Below are positions 20,094 through 34,700 of a stretch of 64,000 nt of DNA, one piece after another (the stretch's first letter is position 1; each line of letters opens with the position of its first letter). The stretch is from NCBI RefSeq assembly GCF_032362555.1, contig NC_083517.1:6778001-6842000 (forward strand). Direction: 5' to 3'. Both the position numbers and the translations under genes were made by a program. The stretch comes from Amyelois transitella (taxonomy: Eukaryota > Arthropoda > Insecta > Lepidoptera > Pyralidae). Under the pieces are notes generated by a model that saw nothing but the letters and a program-made list of their open reading frames with translations, did no database searches and was not told the origin of the DNA.

Positions 20094-22763
20094 TGTGAAT
20101 TTAATGTTTAAATTTCTATTGTTACACGAAGGGAAACGCATCTTTATTTTTTGCGTGTTACGCTAAACATATTTTTCCTTGGTAGAAAGAAAGAGATTAT
20201 ATATAAAATGATAATTCGCTACTCATCTATTTTTTGGGAATTGTTACATAGGTATATGTATATTTATCAAAAAAAATCGTTAAATATTAGTAATTTTATC
20301 AACATCCCACGCTGATTGTTATTATATTATGCTACTGGCAACACTGCAATAGTGGCACTATACAGATTATTTCAATAATTAACAGGCATTATGCACGAAT
20401 TTTGACCTCATGGCTCGTCGTATCTATCAAGTACACCAGCTCCTGTAGCATGGCATGCAAGATGCCGCTTTTTTCGCACAAAAAATATCGCAATTTTGCT
20501 TTTTAGTGTTTCGCGCAATAGAAACGGCCGTGCCATGCTATAGGCGCTGCTACCAGAGATAACTTTTTAAACCTAGGTATATGGGATAATGTAAAACTGC
20601 TATATTATACAGAAAATCGATACCCGTTTGTTTTTTTTTTTAACCTCTATTTAAATATATTTACTAAAGTATTTGGGCGTATAAATAGATATAGTTTTAA
20701 CTTACCTACCTATCTATAAAGGGGTTATATAGTAATAAGTAATTAATAAATTATTAGCAAAGTAGGTACGTACTTTGCCTTCAACAACTTCGATTTGACA
20801 ATGTATATGTATATTACCACGGTTAAGGCCATTTCGTTTTACGAAATGGTTTGCAATTTGCAAATAACAACGCAACGAACCACTGTCAGAATATTAATCG
20901 AAGATTACTAAATACAATATATACAAAATATTGGGTTAGCGCTATCATTGTGTTCATAAATAATACAATTTAATGGTTTTATACAATTTATTTACTTTTA
21001 AATATTTCTAAACAACAGTTATACGCCAGCATAGGCATTTGAACTACATTTTTAACATAGTATTCAAACTGACGATATAAGTTAATATTTATATCTGTGC
21101 ATCAAGAAGATATTTGTGCAAAAACTATTTGATAGTTTTTTTTTCTCATAAAGACAAATACCCACTTTAATATCACAAGTCTACCTTAGCACACATCAGT
21201 CAATACACATCACAGGGCACAAGTGAATGCAATCATATTGCTAGTTTATTAACACATATGCCCATACAATGTGCAATTATTAATCTTTTATACCACATAT
21301 ACCTACTATAATAAATAAAATCATAAATACATAAAGATTCTCAATCACTATAAGGTTTCACAAATGAAAACTTATAAAAATGCAACGCGACTAGTCACTA
21401 ACCCAATTTTCATGCAACATTTGCTCAAATATGTGGTTTACAATACTGATGTGTTCAAAATATTATCACATACTACAGGTTGAATTCTAAGTAAGCTTAG
21501 CTTATTACAAATTAGATATTAAAAAAAAAAACATATAAATAGATATTGGACAGACGTCTAATTTATCACTTAAGTTCCTACTTCGTAACGCAACCACTGG
21601 TTCTATAGAAACATACCTATAATAAAAAGCCTTATAGTTTTCTTACTTACGTAATAAAATAACATATTTTGTAGATATATAGATACTTTAAATAGTACTT
21701 TGGTGATGGTCACCTACAGAAAAACTAAAGATGACCTTAAAGGAAGATATGAGCAAGTTCCAAGAGTTCAAGTTTTTCTCACTTGCAAGTTGTGCTAAGG
21801 CAAGTACATATTAAAAAAGTCAAACACATAGGTAGGGTTGTACACATACAATCAATATTTAGAAAGCTTATTTTGTATTTACTATGTACATTAACCATTT
21901 CATATTATTTAAAGTAGTTAACGGTTTTATAAACTTTATCATTTTCGCCTTTTTTATTCCAACACATAGAAAAATTATGTACTTGTTATCAAAACATCAT
22001 ATTACTCTTGACATAAATCCTTATTTAGTATTAATTATACACTGTATATTAAAACAGTCTTAAAAAAAAGTAAAAGTGAACTAGGACAATTTCCTTAGAA
22101 AAATATAGGCAATGGATATGGCCAACTTGCTTGCACTAAAACAGCCTCTATCTTTATTCACGTTTCCACCATCAATCTAGTACCAAATGATTGATGCCAC
22201 TTTTCATGACCTTGTTTACACCAACGTAGTAACATGTGCAAGTTTGTAAGAAAACAAAAAATCTATTTTTGGAAAGATATTATGGAAGATTCACCCACGA
22301 GATTTATTATTAAATATCGCTTTCATGAAAAATAAAGTCTTACATATTACCCTTTAGATATTACAACAAGCTCGATGGTAAAAACTGTACAAAAGAAAAA
22401 TGGAAGTTATTTACCATCACCTTATAATCATTTTGATTGAATAATAATTGATCCTTTATTTATTGAACCGAGTCGTAAAAAGTTACTTTATATTATGCAA
22501 TATACTACTTAAATAACTTATCACTGCCACAAAAAGTGTTATGACATAAAGTACATTAGTAAAGACGTGACATGTAAATAAATTCGTCACACTATTGTTA
22601 AAAAAAATGTCGGCAACTTTACCTTTGTTCTAATGCTTACTAATTAAGTTTTTGCCCTCTGTTGAAGTAAAATGTTTAACACTTTGACTTCATCTCGTAG
22701 TATTGTAATGTTTAATTTATGCAAGTCGCTTTTTCTAATCAACCATGTCTAATGGACATGTTT
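20094..22763. other. Convergent intergenic region and 3' UTRs
   Basis: This 2.7-kb stretch lies between two convergent stop codons, so it holds both 3' UTRs. The desaturase 3' UTR is probably long, as is common in this family. A short inverted-repeat segment lies at 20437-20556. No open frame is convincing. Confidence 0.6.
20437..20556. repeat. Short palindromic element, possible MITE
   Basis: The left end reads ctcctgtagcatggca and the right end reads tgccatgctataggcgc, imperfect inverted repeats about 120 bp apart. A related right end, tgccatgctacgggggtgg, occurs near 48645. I see no clear target duplication, so the family is not assigned. Confidence 0.45.
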
Positions 22764-25675
22764 CTAGTCATCTTTCGGGTGTATCCTTATAGCGGCGGCC
22801 ATTTCCTCACGAGAGTGATCCTTATCACCCCAGCCCCATAGATGGTGAGAACCATCTCCTGTTCTCTTAGCGCGGCTCCTAACAATTTCATCGGAAACAG
22901 TTTTCAGATCGTACGCCCAACCGATTTTAGCAAAGAAATTGATGAAGTTAGTCGTGAAATTGAGCATGTTGTTGCCAAGTTCCGCGGTCTTGTAGTCCCA
23001 GGGGAAAGTATGGTGGTAGTTGTGGAAGCCTTCTCCGAGCGCGAACATGGAGACGGAAATATTTTCCGAAGGCTTGATGTTTCTATCGTAAGGCTTATCG
23101 CCCCACTTGTGAGCAGCAGAATTGACCAGCCAGGTGACGTTAAGGATGAAGGCATACCGGAAAAGAGCGGCCACGAAGAAGGCGTTGGTCCAAGTCTCGC
23201 CCCAGTAATACACGGGGATGACCGTAGGTAACACGAAGCAAGTGAGGGGCATCAGGATCAAGTAGTACCTAGAAGACAAATAGTATATGTTATTTTAATA
23301 TTGGCTAGCGATCCGCCCCGGTTTCGCACGGGTGCAATGCTGATACTAAACACACTATAGAAGTCGGCCAACACCGCCGCAAGCGCTACTTCCCGCAATT
23401 TTAAATCTGTAATATCTTCGAAAGTATTTAATTAAATCTTGTGCTGTGACGAACCATATAGATCTATATTAAATCAACAATGTATTTAAGCTATTTAATT
23501 GGATAAGGATTAATGCTGTATTGATTAAAATCGCTTCAAAATTTGCCATTATTTGTCGTAAAAATAAAATGACAAAAAAATGTTATTGTGCGAGATCCAT
23601 GAGAGATAGACATATACCATCGCGGAGTTTTCTGTAGACCTTTTCAATTTTGATAAATCTCGTATGGTTCAGCCTGCGTTTGTAATGTTAGCGGAAAAAA
23701 ATATGATCACATTAGATACCTCAAAAATAACAGTATTTCTCCACTATTAAATGGATGTTAATATACATATAAACCTCCCTCTTGAATCACTCTATCTATT
23801 GAAGAAAACCGCATCAAAATCCAGTGCGTAGTATAAATATTTTAGCATACAAAAAGGGACAGAGAAAGCGACTTTGTTTTATACTATGATTACGAACCAG
23901 ATTAAAACAGAGGATGCCAAAAACCAAACAAAGTCAGAAAAAGAAACAAGTAGATATAAACCTATAGTTATAACAAAAAATATATATATTTTCATACTCA
24001 CTTCTTTTGGAATCTCAAAATGGGGTCAGCATATAAGTCACTAAGGTCCAGACCTTTGCCTTTCCTCTTAAGTTCAGGGTGCTTCCTAACCAGCAGCCAG
24101 CCAATGTGGGAGAAGAAGAAACCGCGGGTCGCGTTGTGGGGATCAGCATCAGTTTCCGAGTATTTGTGGTGCATTCGGTGGTCGCGAGACCAGTCGATTG
24201 CAGAGTCCTGGCGCAAGGATAAATATGTTAGGAATAAAGCTTTAAGTAACTAGGCCTCCTTGTCTTGTCTTCAAATTTAATTTGTGGCTGTTAAAGTGCA
24301 CATTAACTCATCTGATGTTCGGAAAACATTGAACCAAAGTAAGATTTTAATAAATACATACTATGGAATCCCTATTAAAATTTAAAGATTTAAGTTTAAA
24401 TTAACAAAAATATAGTGGTTCAATTGTTTGTTGCAGCTAAATTCCAGCGACATCTAATAAATACGTAATTTTAAAATAATGTCTACTAACACAGGTATGC
24501 CGTGTAAATTGTTTTACCTGGAATGCCAGAGTGTTAAAGATGACAAGTATCAATCTGAGTGGCCATTTAGCTTTGTAGGACTTGTGGGCCCACAGACGAT
24601 GGGCTCCTGCCGTTATTCCCAAGCCTGACATCACATACAGAATGTAAGCTGTGGACAAAATATGTTGCTGTCATTTAAACCAAATGGATAATTTTAATTT
24701 GTAAAAAGTAAATTGAAAATTTTTGGAAACATATCACCCTATTTATTTAACATACATATATACATATGGTCACGTCTATATCCCTTGCGGGGTTATTTAT
24801 TTAAACACTTTAAATAGTCAAATTTTCTGTCCTTTGTATTATTTTCAAGAGTTATTTGGGAAAGTTTCTATGGCTTCTTCATGGCAGTTAAAATGTAAGT
24901 GGAAAAAACGAGGCTCATATTTTTTTAATGATCAATGAATATGATCAATATAAAATTTTAATATCTTAAGTCTGGTGAGAGTCTGAGAGTTATTATTATT
25001 TTGATTGACAATTAAATATTCCATTGTTAAAAACAATCAAGGGATCGCAACGAACACTTAAATTAGAGATTAAAATATATCTGATATAAAATAATCATTA
25101 TAATTTGGGTATATAATAAATAATTTAGGTTGATAAGTATTATCATGACTATCATGATAATTTCATCTAAGTATGCATATTGTAAACATATCATGATATA
25201 AGTGATATCAATATTGCACATTCATATACCTAACTATAAGGAAATATTATCTCTATCAGAGGAAAATCCTTCTCATTAATTACCATAATATTTGATTGTA
25301 AGCTTTGGAGCTTGGGGTCAGCTTCAGTAAGCAAGTATGTAAGTGATATCTAAAGATAGATATATCTGAATCATTTAGCATGTTTGAATTCAATTCAGTT
25401 GAATAGGCACATAAAGCAAACAGCCTGAAAGGAGTAAAGTATTCCAATTATTACTCACCAAATATATCTGTCTGCCATTTAGCATGGAACAAGAACAAGT
25501 AGCCACCATAGAGTGCAGCAATGTGGAGATAGGCAAATAATATTATATTTCTCCACACATATTTTTTAGGGTAATTGTCCGCTTGCTGTACAGGGGCGTG
25601 AGGTAGGGCCAGGTCTGGGGTAGCTGCATCCGTCTCAAACAGAACCCCATTAGCATCTGTGGCATTTGGAGCCAT
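22764..25675 (-). CDS. Acyl-CoA Delta-9 desaturase, KPSE type
   Basis: This integral ER membrane enzyme puts a cis double bond at carbon 9 of saturated acyl-CoAs, using cytochrome b5 and oxygen. Four coding exons, 25675-25459, 24648-24518, 24207-24002 and 23268-22764, join to 352 residues, the normal length. The three histidine boxes of the di-iron site are intact: HRLWAH (residues 89-94), HRMHH (126-130) and HNYHH (267-271). The tetrapeptide KPSE at 250-253 is the signature of the lepidopteran Delta-9 group known to prefer C18 over C16 substrates, a general metabolic role more than a pheromone one; the substrate preference is inferred from that group. A noncoding 5' exon ends at a splice acceptor near 25692; its first part probably lies near 27.1-27.3 kb. 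Intron 3 carries a 0.6-kb interspersed repeat. Confidence 0.96.
23300..23890 (+). repeat. Interspersed repeat in desaturase intron 3
   Basis: It begins with ggctagcgatccgccccggt and ends near gggacagagaaagcgacttt followed by gttttatactatg. This start and end type is common among lepidopteran non-LTR and SINE-like repeats. It fills most of the 733-base intron. No coding frame is seen. The family is not assigned. Confidence 0.6.
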
Positions 25676-26044
25676 GTTAACTTCTTTAAATCTGTAGAAT
25701 GAAGAAAATTACTTATTGACATTTAAATTTACTCAAATGTATACAAAAATATCTACTTCTTATAAATTAGAGACAACAACCTACAACTTAATAGATTTTG
25801 AAAGCAAGTGTCAATAGACATTATTCTAGCTTGCATGTAACACCTTAGACCCAAACTTGCTTAACATCAGACAGATGGAGGACCCAAATTTACAATTATA
25901 AAAAAAATATATTTAAATGTTTACTGTAAAAATCAGACAAATTGAGCCAACCCCAAAGTAAGAAATGATAAAACTGATGCAACTTTATTTTTTACCAATG
26001 CTTAACATTTTAAATAATAAATCTAGAAATAAAGTAATCAGTAT

Positions 26045-26112
26045 TTTCAAGACTGTTTGTTGGCTCTGTCTAACCCCAATGGATTCTATATCCCGTGATT
26101 ATATGTATGTAG
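26045..26112 (+). repeat. SINE-like repeat right end (family A)
   Basis: A fragment with the ttggctctgtctaacccc block and a gtgattatatgtatgta-type end. It lies in the 5' UTR intron of the desaturase. Confidence 0.55.
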
Positions 26113-29100
26113 AAAAATAACTGTTTTAAAAGCCCCAGTATTTAATTAGCTAGCAACTTTTCTCTACCTTTTACAGTCAGATAATTATTTTTACTGCTGA
26201 ATTGCAATACCCTTGTGAAAAATATTTTTATTTAAAACAAAACGTCGTGTTTGCGTACTTTTAACTACGTTTAAAAAATTTACTGCGACATAAACTTAAC
26301 ATCGATTTGCAAATAGGTACCTAATTAGAAGATGATGAGTATGTTAAACCCATTCTTAAACTTAGGCGGTAAAATATTAAATTTATTATATATCCTAACA
26401 AGTAGTTCAATAATATGAATTAGGTAAAAATTTTTGTAAATAAGTAATACCTTCCGGGACAATTTTCACTTTCAATATGCATAATTATTTACAACAGAAT
26501 GCAAGAAAGTTAGTACTGTTACTAACTATGAAATACTATAATTAACTGCAGTCTAAAGTGAAAATGATTAAATTTCTCGGTTTTAGGTGATTTTCAGCTG
26601 CTTTTTCTATTTTCTTTCAGTGAATTCACGTTGTTGTGTTCGCATTCTACGCAATTTTTTCCCCGGATGTGAAAGTAAAAGTATAATCAAATGACATTGA
26701 CATATTTCTTTTTCGACTAGGAGGCGCAGGCTTCAATTTCATAAAAAAGTGCATTCCCATACAATTCTTATGCAATAAATTTATGTGACCAAAATAGTTA
26801 AACATCCATACCGAATATAGGATTAGACTTACGATATTTTGTAACTGAGTAAAAAATTATAAGTTGAAATCTAGATACACGCACACCTAAATAATATCAT
26901 AACTTATCCCACATAAAATTGCAAATAATGCATATCTCCATAAACGGACATTAACTCTCCACAGTAGGCACAAACTTGCGAATTGCATACCAATGTATTA
27001 GAATATCAGTTGAATCGAAAGATAGAAAAATTATTGAAGTCAAATCCAAAAATATTAATTTTATTGAATTAAGAACCTTTGAATGTTTAGAGTTTATTTA
27101 GAATAAGGAACTTTGCAGATTTAGAAAACTCCATGTAAAGGTACAAAACACAACTTACCAAAAATAATTGCAATAAATATTTACGGTCAGGTTCATTCAC
27201 AACACTTTTAAATTTTATCACTGTTCTTACGGGGGCTAACGGTAAGTAATGAATTTTTATTTGGCAGCGCGGATATATATACAATGATTAAAAAGATTAC
27301 TCATTCGTAATCAGGTCCGCAGAGCCGCAGTTCACGTGTTGAACTATGGACCACAAGTCGTGTTTGCAGACTACTGTCTGCAGTGGAATAGATTTGCACG
27401 GTCTTGAGCGCTCGCAGGTCGCGCGGGTCTCCGCGATTGGATGGCAGAGTGGCGCGATCCTATAACCACGTCACTCACCCACATGGTGGGCATCGCCGGC
27501 CGGTCACGAAACGTGAATGTGATCCACATCACTCCATTTATTATTCTTGTCTTTACTAAAGATCAAGCGGGAAATCTAGACATTGTAATCTAGGGCTAAG
27601 AGATGATCTGTTTTTGCATCAGTTAACATTTAATATATTAAATCACTACTTATATTATTATATTATTTATTAAGGCCTATTTTCTCTGTCTCTAGGTATG
27701 TAGGTATGCGCTAATTTCGGAACAAATGAAGATTTATATCTATCTAGAGATGCTACCCGGGGCGGGTCGCTCGTTAGTAATAAAAGGTACTTGTGTACCT
27801 ACCTACTGACCGACACTCGTCATAAGTTACCTACATTGGTCGTTGTTACTGATAGTAAAATTTCGTTGAATGCTCAGGTTCAAATCCTATACCGGGGCCA
27901 ATTAACTCTATTTCTGAGATATTTCTGTTGGTTTGTAGCTAACTGTGGTCTCACTGTGAGAGTAAACATCGCGAGCTAACCCGTAGATTCAGGCAACTAC
28001 CTAAATGTGTTTCATTCCATGTCGATCCGATAAGTTAGGGCGTTAAGTTCCTCTGCAAAGGCTGTACCGACAGAAATCATTTCGTATAGTGAAACACGAC
28101 TTACCTAAGCATGGTTCGCGTTCACAAGTGGACCCTGGGCTGTTTTAGAGAGGTGAGGATGCAATCGGCACTAACGCCAGGAGGATGATGGATGATCGAG
28201 GTACTTACTGACTATCTCCATTATACTTAAATGTTTAAATGTCTTACTTTTTTAAGAAGCGGTTTGTTGTGTGTTGTTTGTCCAAATTTAAAATTACTTA
28301 CATAGCGCGAAAAGATTGAGGCTGTGATTTTTTATGATTCCAAAAATTTTCATTTTGGAACACGAACCTATTATTTGTCTTTGCAAGATTTTTAACCATT
28401 ATTTTTCGTGGTGGTGCAACTTTTATACAGTGTCGTTTTTTCGCATACCTACCTAAAATTACTGAATCGCTTTTTGATGAAATTCTGAACTAAGATTAAC
28501 TTAATTAAGCTTAGGTAATTATACTAGATATAAATTGACTTATAAGTAATACTAGAAATTTCTACCGTAACGAAATCCCCGGGAAAATGTCTATTAAAGA
28601 TTTTAGATTATTAATAAACAATGCTTAATACGATGAACAACCTATCCGAAATAATAAATCGTGTTTTTGCCATTTCGATCATAATTATGCAGTTCCATAA
28701 GTAATGGTATGGTGTCAGGAAATCTAGTAGTACCTAGGTAGTTTACAAAAATGGCAAAAAGATTAAATCTTAATTGTTATCATTAGTTACCTACGCTAAT
28801 CTTCAAATGACAATTTTAATAACCTTTATGACCGAAGTGTTTAGTTTGTATACCTATATGAGAATTAGGTACTTATGACTTTTTATTTTATATAACTTAA
28901 CTATATTTCAACAGCAGTTTGTATAGAAGACAAAAATTTCAAGCCAACGCCTTCAATGTCGCAATATCCGGATTTTAATAATCATAGGTCTAACCAAAGC
29001 CTAGGTAAGAGATTATCTTCTACATGGATATTGTTCGACATGGAAAGCTTTAGATAATATCAAATCCTCTTTTCAACATTATTAACAGATAGCACCTACT

Positions 29101-29284
29101 AAAAATAAAGGTCCTGACAGAATTTGCTGCAAGAAATAAGGGTACTGCATTTAGTAGCAGGTTTATAGCCCTTCGCGGCGATCCCCCTTTATCCTATGGA
29201 ACTAAATGGAAATAGGAATGTGTATATTATTCTTTACCGAAGGGTACCTACACACATGGAATTCACTCGATTGCGAATCAGCTA

Positions 29285-29440
29285 ATGCCGGTTTTGCCAT
29301 GATTCAGTTTAGGCTAGGTTTCCCTCAAAGCGCTTCATGTAAAACCTGACTTATTAAAACCAGGACCATGATCCAAAGGCGCACCCGGGCTCCTCTCAAG
29401 AGAAGTTTTATCTTAGGGAGACCGGGCGCCAAAAAATATA
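29285..29440 (+). repeat. Interspersed repeat family C copy
   Basis: Landmarks are gcttcatgtaaaacctgact, then ccatgatccaaaggcgcac and cgggctcctctcaagag. The same order occurs at 36790-36965 and 54475-54730. Confidence 0.6.
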
Positions 29441-30494
29441 TTTTGTAATCCAGATGACACATTTTTTACTGTTTTATTAAAATATGTATATTATTTGATA
29501 TTTAATTAACTCTTGTTCGCCTCGTCATGCCCGCAAAATGTCGTTTTTCCCGCGGCATTTTTCAGTGAACTGTATTATAAACTTCTCTTTGATCAGTAAT
29601 TATGGCTGTTCTTTGATCGTTCGGTCAGCATCTTCTTATTTATTTACCTAGCCGACGACGACACGTGCCTGTAGCTAAATCTATCTACGTAGATAACATA
29701 TCGTTAGCACGTTTTTACTAATTGCTATTGTCATAACTGAAATCCATGTGTTAATCAATTTGTTTTTGTTTGCTCACTATTAGGTATGTTACCAGGCATA
29801 TTAACTGAGACTTCTGTTATGAACCCTTATGCCCTATGTTGCATTTAGTGATACCAGCTACCTTATTTTTTTTTAGAACATACTTAATAAACTTTAAAAT
29901 CTTATTTTAACCTTAAGCTACCAAAAGGTTTCATTTGGCTTTATGCTATAAAACTTATTACTTTGTAGCTGCATAGCCAAAGGTGACACAAGCATCACAT
30001 CAAAAATGAAAAGCTGCAAAATGTTCGCCGGTTAATCATATTTCATATGTAATAATTAAATTGTATTAAATTCTGTGGAGCACTGAATTCGGAATAATAT
30101 ACTAGTAAGTATATTAATTCGAATTATATGTTTAGAGCTATGTGCCCATCTAACTTAAACCAAAAAGTAAAGGTATTAATAGGTACCTACCTATTTCAGA
30201 AAAATAAGTAGCCGAAAGGGATTGTAATCAATGATGAGTAAAATAACAAGCAGATTATTTCACCAAAATATATAATAACAGAATTATTATAAATATATTA
30301 TACATTACAATACTGTAGGCAGCCTACTTTATTTGTACATATTTTATTATTTATAATATTGACATATTTAGTTCCTCTCATAACATGCATACATAACATA
30401 GGTTGTCATGACATTTTTTGTTAAATGAAAACATTAGATTTAATATTATTGTAATTTTTTTTGTTTCCTTTAATATAGTGCAGTGTTTTACATT

Positions 30495-30645
30495 TGACCA
30501 CCGGCACCAATAGAAAAAGAATACCACCACTCTATCTCTTTCCTATGGATGTCGTACAAGGCGACTAAGGGATAGGCTTATAAACTTAGGATAAATCTTT
30601 TAGGCGATGGGCTAGCAACGTGTCACTAATTGAATCTTATCTTCT
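30495..30645 (+). repeat. SINE-like repeat (family A), left two-thirds
   Basis: It reads ccggcaccaatagaaaaaga, then a ggcgactaagggataggct block and gcgatgggctagcaacgtgt. The right end is missing. Confidence 0.65.
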
Positions 30646-31368
30646 CTCTCTAACGCAGAGGTTTACAGAAGTTAGAAGGAGAGAGAAAATTTATATGCCT
30701 TGTCAATATGCGTGAAAATTAGCTATTTTTATATTATTTGCAGTTTAGGGTAAAGGTTACAGTTTACTTTTTGGATTACAGTTATCACCAAATTGCTATT
30801 CTCGTTATTGTCGATTTATTTATAATTTCGGTACATTAATAGTTTGCATACCCTCAGTGTTCTAATTCGAAGCGCACTTGGTCTGATTTTATTTATAAGT
30901 ATATCAGACTTTCAATTTAAGACTACCTTTAATGCTGGAATTGCAATAGGTACCTACTCTAATAATTCTATATCTGTAGGACACACTTAAGAAAATATTT
31001 TTTTTTTACAATAACCGAGATTCATTGAATAGCTAATCTTACGATTGACTCATCAAGTCATAAATTATGAAAAACTTTTGCACTGTCATAGGTACGGTTT
31101 GTTGATGTAAGTTGTAGAGATAATTAAAATGTTATGCTAAAACTAAAAATAAGTATATTTAATTCAAAACTTAATCATAATAGAGATCACGACCCTCACA
31201 GCAACGTGAGTAGTGATTTTGATAACCTTAGAAAGGTCAAACAACAAGCAGGTCAGAAACGTGAAAATATTATTGTTTTTCATACTCCCATTAAATTTGG
31301 CGAGAGATAAGACATCACACGACATTATGAACATTAAAACAGTGTTCTATAGTCGAAAGAATAAAGTT

Positions 31369-31374
31369 TTTTAT
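31369..31374 (-). terminator. Candidate polyadenylation signal of BRCA1
   Basis: On the minus strand this reads AATAAA, about 380 bases after the BRCA1 stop codon. It is the nearest perfect hexamer I noticed downstream of the stop. Confidence 0.4.
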
Positions 31375-31754
31375 TGTTCGAATGTCCCATAAAAAATTAA
31401 CATTTCAGCCGCATGAAGACCACTGCCGAATATTAAGGCTTACATTTTCACTTTGACTAGTTGGGACCAGCCTGAACCAGCGACTTCCTGCAATCTAAGT
31501 TGCGCTTTAGGTTGTCGCAATCATAAAACATTTTCTTCCCATAGACCACAGTCTAGCAGTTTTTTGCTTCCTGCTATTTTAATCGCAAGACTTGGTATCA
31601 TTCATTGATTAATTGCGGCTAATAATTGAAAAGATGATTGTAGTTTTGTAAACAGTGACTTGAAAGGCCGATTCACTTATACGTTTAGAAGTCGCGTTCT
31701 AAGTTGCCACACTCTGTATTATATGATTGTATGTAAACTATGAATGTGATGTCA

Positions 31755-34700
31755 TCAGTCGTCCTGAGAAACGAGGGTTTGAGGCCACTTCGTAGCAGCG
31801 GCTGGTAACAAAGCAGCTGGACATAGCAGCAGCTCGTGGATGGAACACAAAGAGTAACTGCCCAGGCAGTTCAGCACCCACTCGTAATTAACCGGCACCA
31901 GGCTCAGCTCCACTGCCATGTCTGGAAATAAGATCTTTAAATTTTACTTCAGGAACAAGAACGAAACATTTTTTTTTAAATATTTAATAATATATTTTTT
32001 ATAACAAACATCAAGTCTTTTACTTTCTGAACATGTGTGCCTTTTAATTTTTGGTGTTACAATTGTAATTAGAAAGTTGAATTGTGGCTAAGGCTCATAT
32101 GATCTGTCACCGTCAGGTAGAGTTGATTTAAATATTTCCATAGCCAGAATATAAGGAAGTGTGAGAATTTTATGTGGGTCATATTCTAACTGACTGTTCT
32201 TGAGGCCTTTAATTATAAAAGGTCATTAAGTTATCAGAAACATGAGTCAACACACAAATATTTTAGATTTTATTTTTCCCAAAAATATTTAATCTATGGC
32301 ATTATAATTTAGATTATAAGTAACTTTCTGTATTGATTTTTTGTGTGAAAGGGAAAATATTCAATTACAAAAGGTATAAGAAAACAGAGTTTATTACTGA
32401 ATAGCAGTAGTAAAAACAAGCGTTTAAGGCAATCCTTTTCTATAAACTAGATAAGTGATAATCATAAGCAAAGACAAAAAAGAGTAAATAAGCACAAATA
32501 TACATTAGCTATTGCTGTTGTTAATTTGTGCGCGTAATAAGACTCAAAACTAGTTTCGAGAAATAAAATGTATATTTTTCAATATCGGTATAATACCAGA
32601 TAACATCAAAACAATTCAAATCTCACGTGGGTAAGATACGAACTATGGAATTTACCCGTTAGCTTAATCAAAAAATGTCAACAAATGGCGTTGCAGATAA
32701 CATCACCAAATTAATAATTAATCATGTATAATAAATAAATTTCACGTGCGCCGATATGATTCGATAAAAAAATACTGCATTAGGCTTTGAATGGTTTACA
32801 AATATTAAACAAGACAATATCAATCAAAGAATCATCAATTAGATTTCATAACTGATTTTCATTTACATGTCAAATAGGTTTCGTACCGAATTTAATTAAA
32901 ATGTTGATTGAAGTAGGTACTTATTAGTCACAATTACATTAACAATCCGGTAACAATACCTAACGTGCCGAGAACAAAAATCGTTAAGAAAATTTTCTAC
33001 TTTATGGTACCTATTCTTTAAATGCACTTAGTTGTTTTCAATAATTGACTAGGTAAAGTCCCTAAGATTTAACATATTGCTAAATCAATATCATCATGTA
33101 AATAATGTTATCTTTAACAGATTTTGTTTGACTTTTGTTTTTTGGTACATATAAACATACAAAGTGCATGAAGCTGTTAGAACTGAGCAAAATGTCAAAT
33201 ATTTATAAGAATACCTAAGGAAACGAGTTACTAAGCGTACTCGTACTATTTTTAAGGTAATACAAGGCCAGGAAAAACATTATATTGACCTAGTTTATAA
33301 ACGTTTGAGGTAGTATACAAACAAAAGTTTTTTGAAGATTTTGGCCCCTATAATGTCTTATTGCAATGTCACATTCATCTCTCTTAATGCAAGCTCGTCG
33401 ATTTAACATATCAGTACTCTTGACCCCACTCTCCTTGTATAAATCGTTTGTCTAATCAACCAGCTTTTATTCATCCTCCTCACATGACTGAACCATCTAA
33501 TAATTCCCTTTTCTATTCCTGTTTTGATTTTCACACTGTTCCTTATCCTCATTTCCACTGTGTTAATTCTGTGGTTATTTACTTTCACTCCACTCGTGTA
33601 GGCACCGAATTATACATACATAGCATATAACACCCGCAGAAAATGTACTTTTTAAATGGTGAAAAAAGGATCAAAAGACCAAAGATTAGCCCTTACAAAC
33701 AAACAATGAAACTTTACCTGATTTTAATATTAGTACAGAATAATAAAACATAATAGTAATTTTACTTACATATAAACTTGTTCTCCTGCGTGTCCTCAGG
33801 TTCGGCTAACAACAAAGCGGGACTCTCACTAGCGCGGACACTCATCACGTCTTCCACCACGGTCCCGCCCGCCGCTTCTAACATAATCTGAAATAACGAT
33901 CTTCTATACTAGGGTCAATTGTTACAAATAACAGTACCTATCAGATCTACAAGAAAAAAACAAAAGACTATACAGTATATTTTCATGTAAAAACCCTTTG
34001 TATTATGATACAAGAGTGTGAATTCCACCGTGGAGTGGGAAGACCAATACGAATGACGTCCTGGCGAAAGGTCAGGTCAAGAATACCCGAAACCGACGAG
34101 CTTGCATGAAGAGTTAAGAATGTGGACGTAGCGAAAGAAGTATGCTGGGATCGTAGCAAGTGGAAAAATGTAGTCTCTGCCTATCCCTTCGGGAAAGAGG
34201 CGTGATTTTATGTATGCATTTATGATGTCTTGTCATCGGGCATGGTGCAGCTATATTTAAGCTATTACCTAAGCGTGGACTGGTCGTATTTCCATATTTC
34301 TCTCCGCCGTAAGGGATAAAGACATAAATTTTGTATGTTTTTATGTTTCTACTAGATGAATGGAGGCACCATAAAAAAATAATTTGAACAAAAGATCTTG
34401 GTTGGTCATGTGACCCATGCAGATCTTATTATTTATTTAAAACTTTATTAAGCCTTAAAGGTACAGTAGGCGAACTTATAATGCTAATATCATCCTCTAC
34501 TAGTCAACCTTCAGAAAATAGCAAATAGATAAATAAAATCAGATGTAAATTTTTCTTCCAAGGCTAACGAAGAAAATCAGACGGAAAGTTGCTTTATTAT
34601 TATAATCATAAAAGTCCGTTATAAGGAATGATATGACATCGTCTTGCATCGTACGCAGTTATTTGCGTTATTGTCAAGACGCTAAACAATTCTTAGAATA

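Larger units (their letters stand above)
27301..31754. other. Long intergenic region between desaturase and BRCA1
   Basis: These 4.4 kb hold the desaturase promoter side (left) and the BRCA1 3' UTR (right; a minus-strand AATAAA at 31374-31369). A tRNA-like B-box remnant (ggttcaaatcc) is near 27878. Family-C pieces lie at about 28130-28195 and 29285-29440, and a family-A copy at about 30495-30645. The GC-rich stretch at about 27310-27500 may be the desaturase promoter. I find no gene. Confidence 0.55.

Noticed and set aside
22842-23231. A 129-codon plus-strand frame
   Set aside because: It is antisense to desaturase exon 4, whose frame has the third histidine box and KPSE motif.
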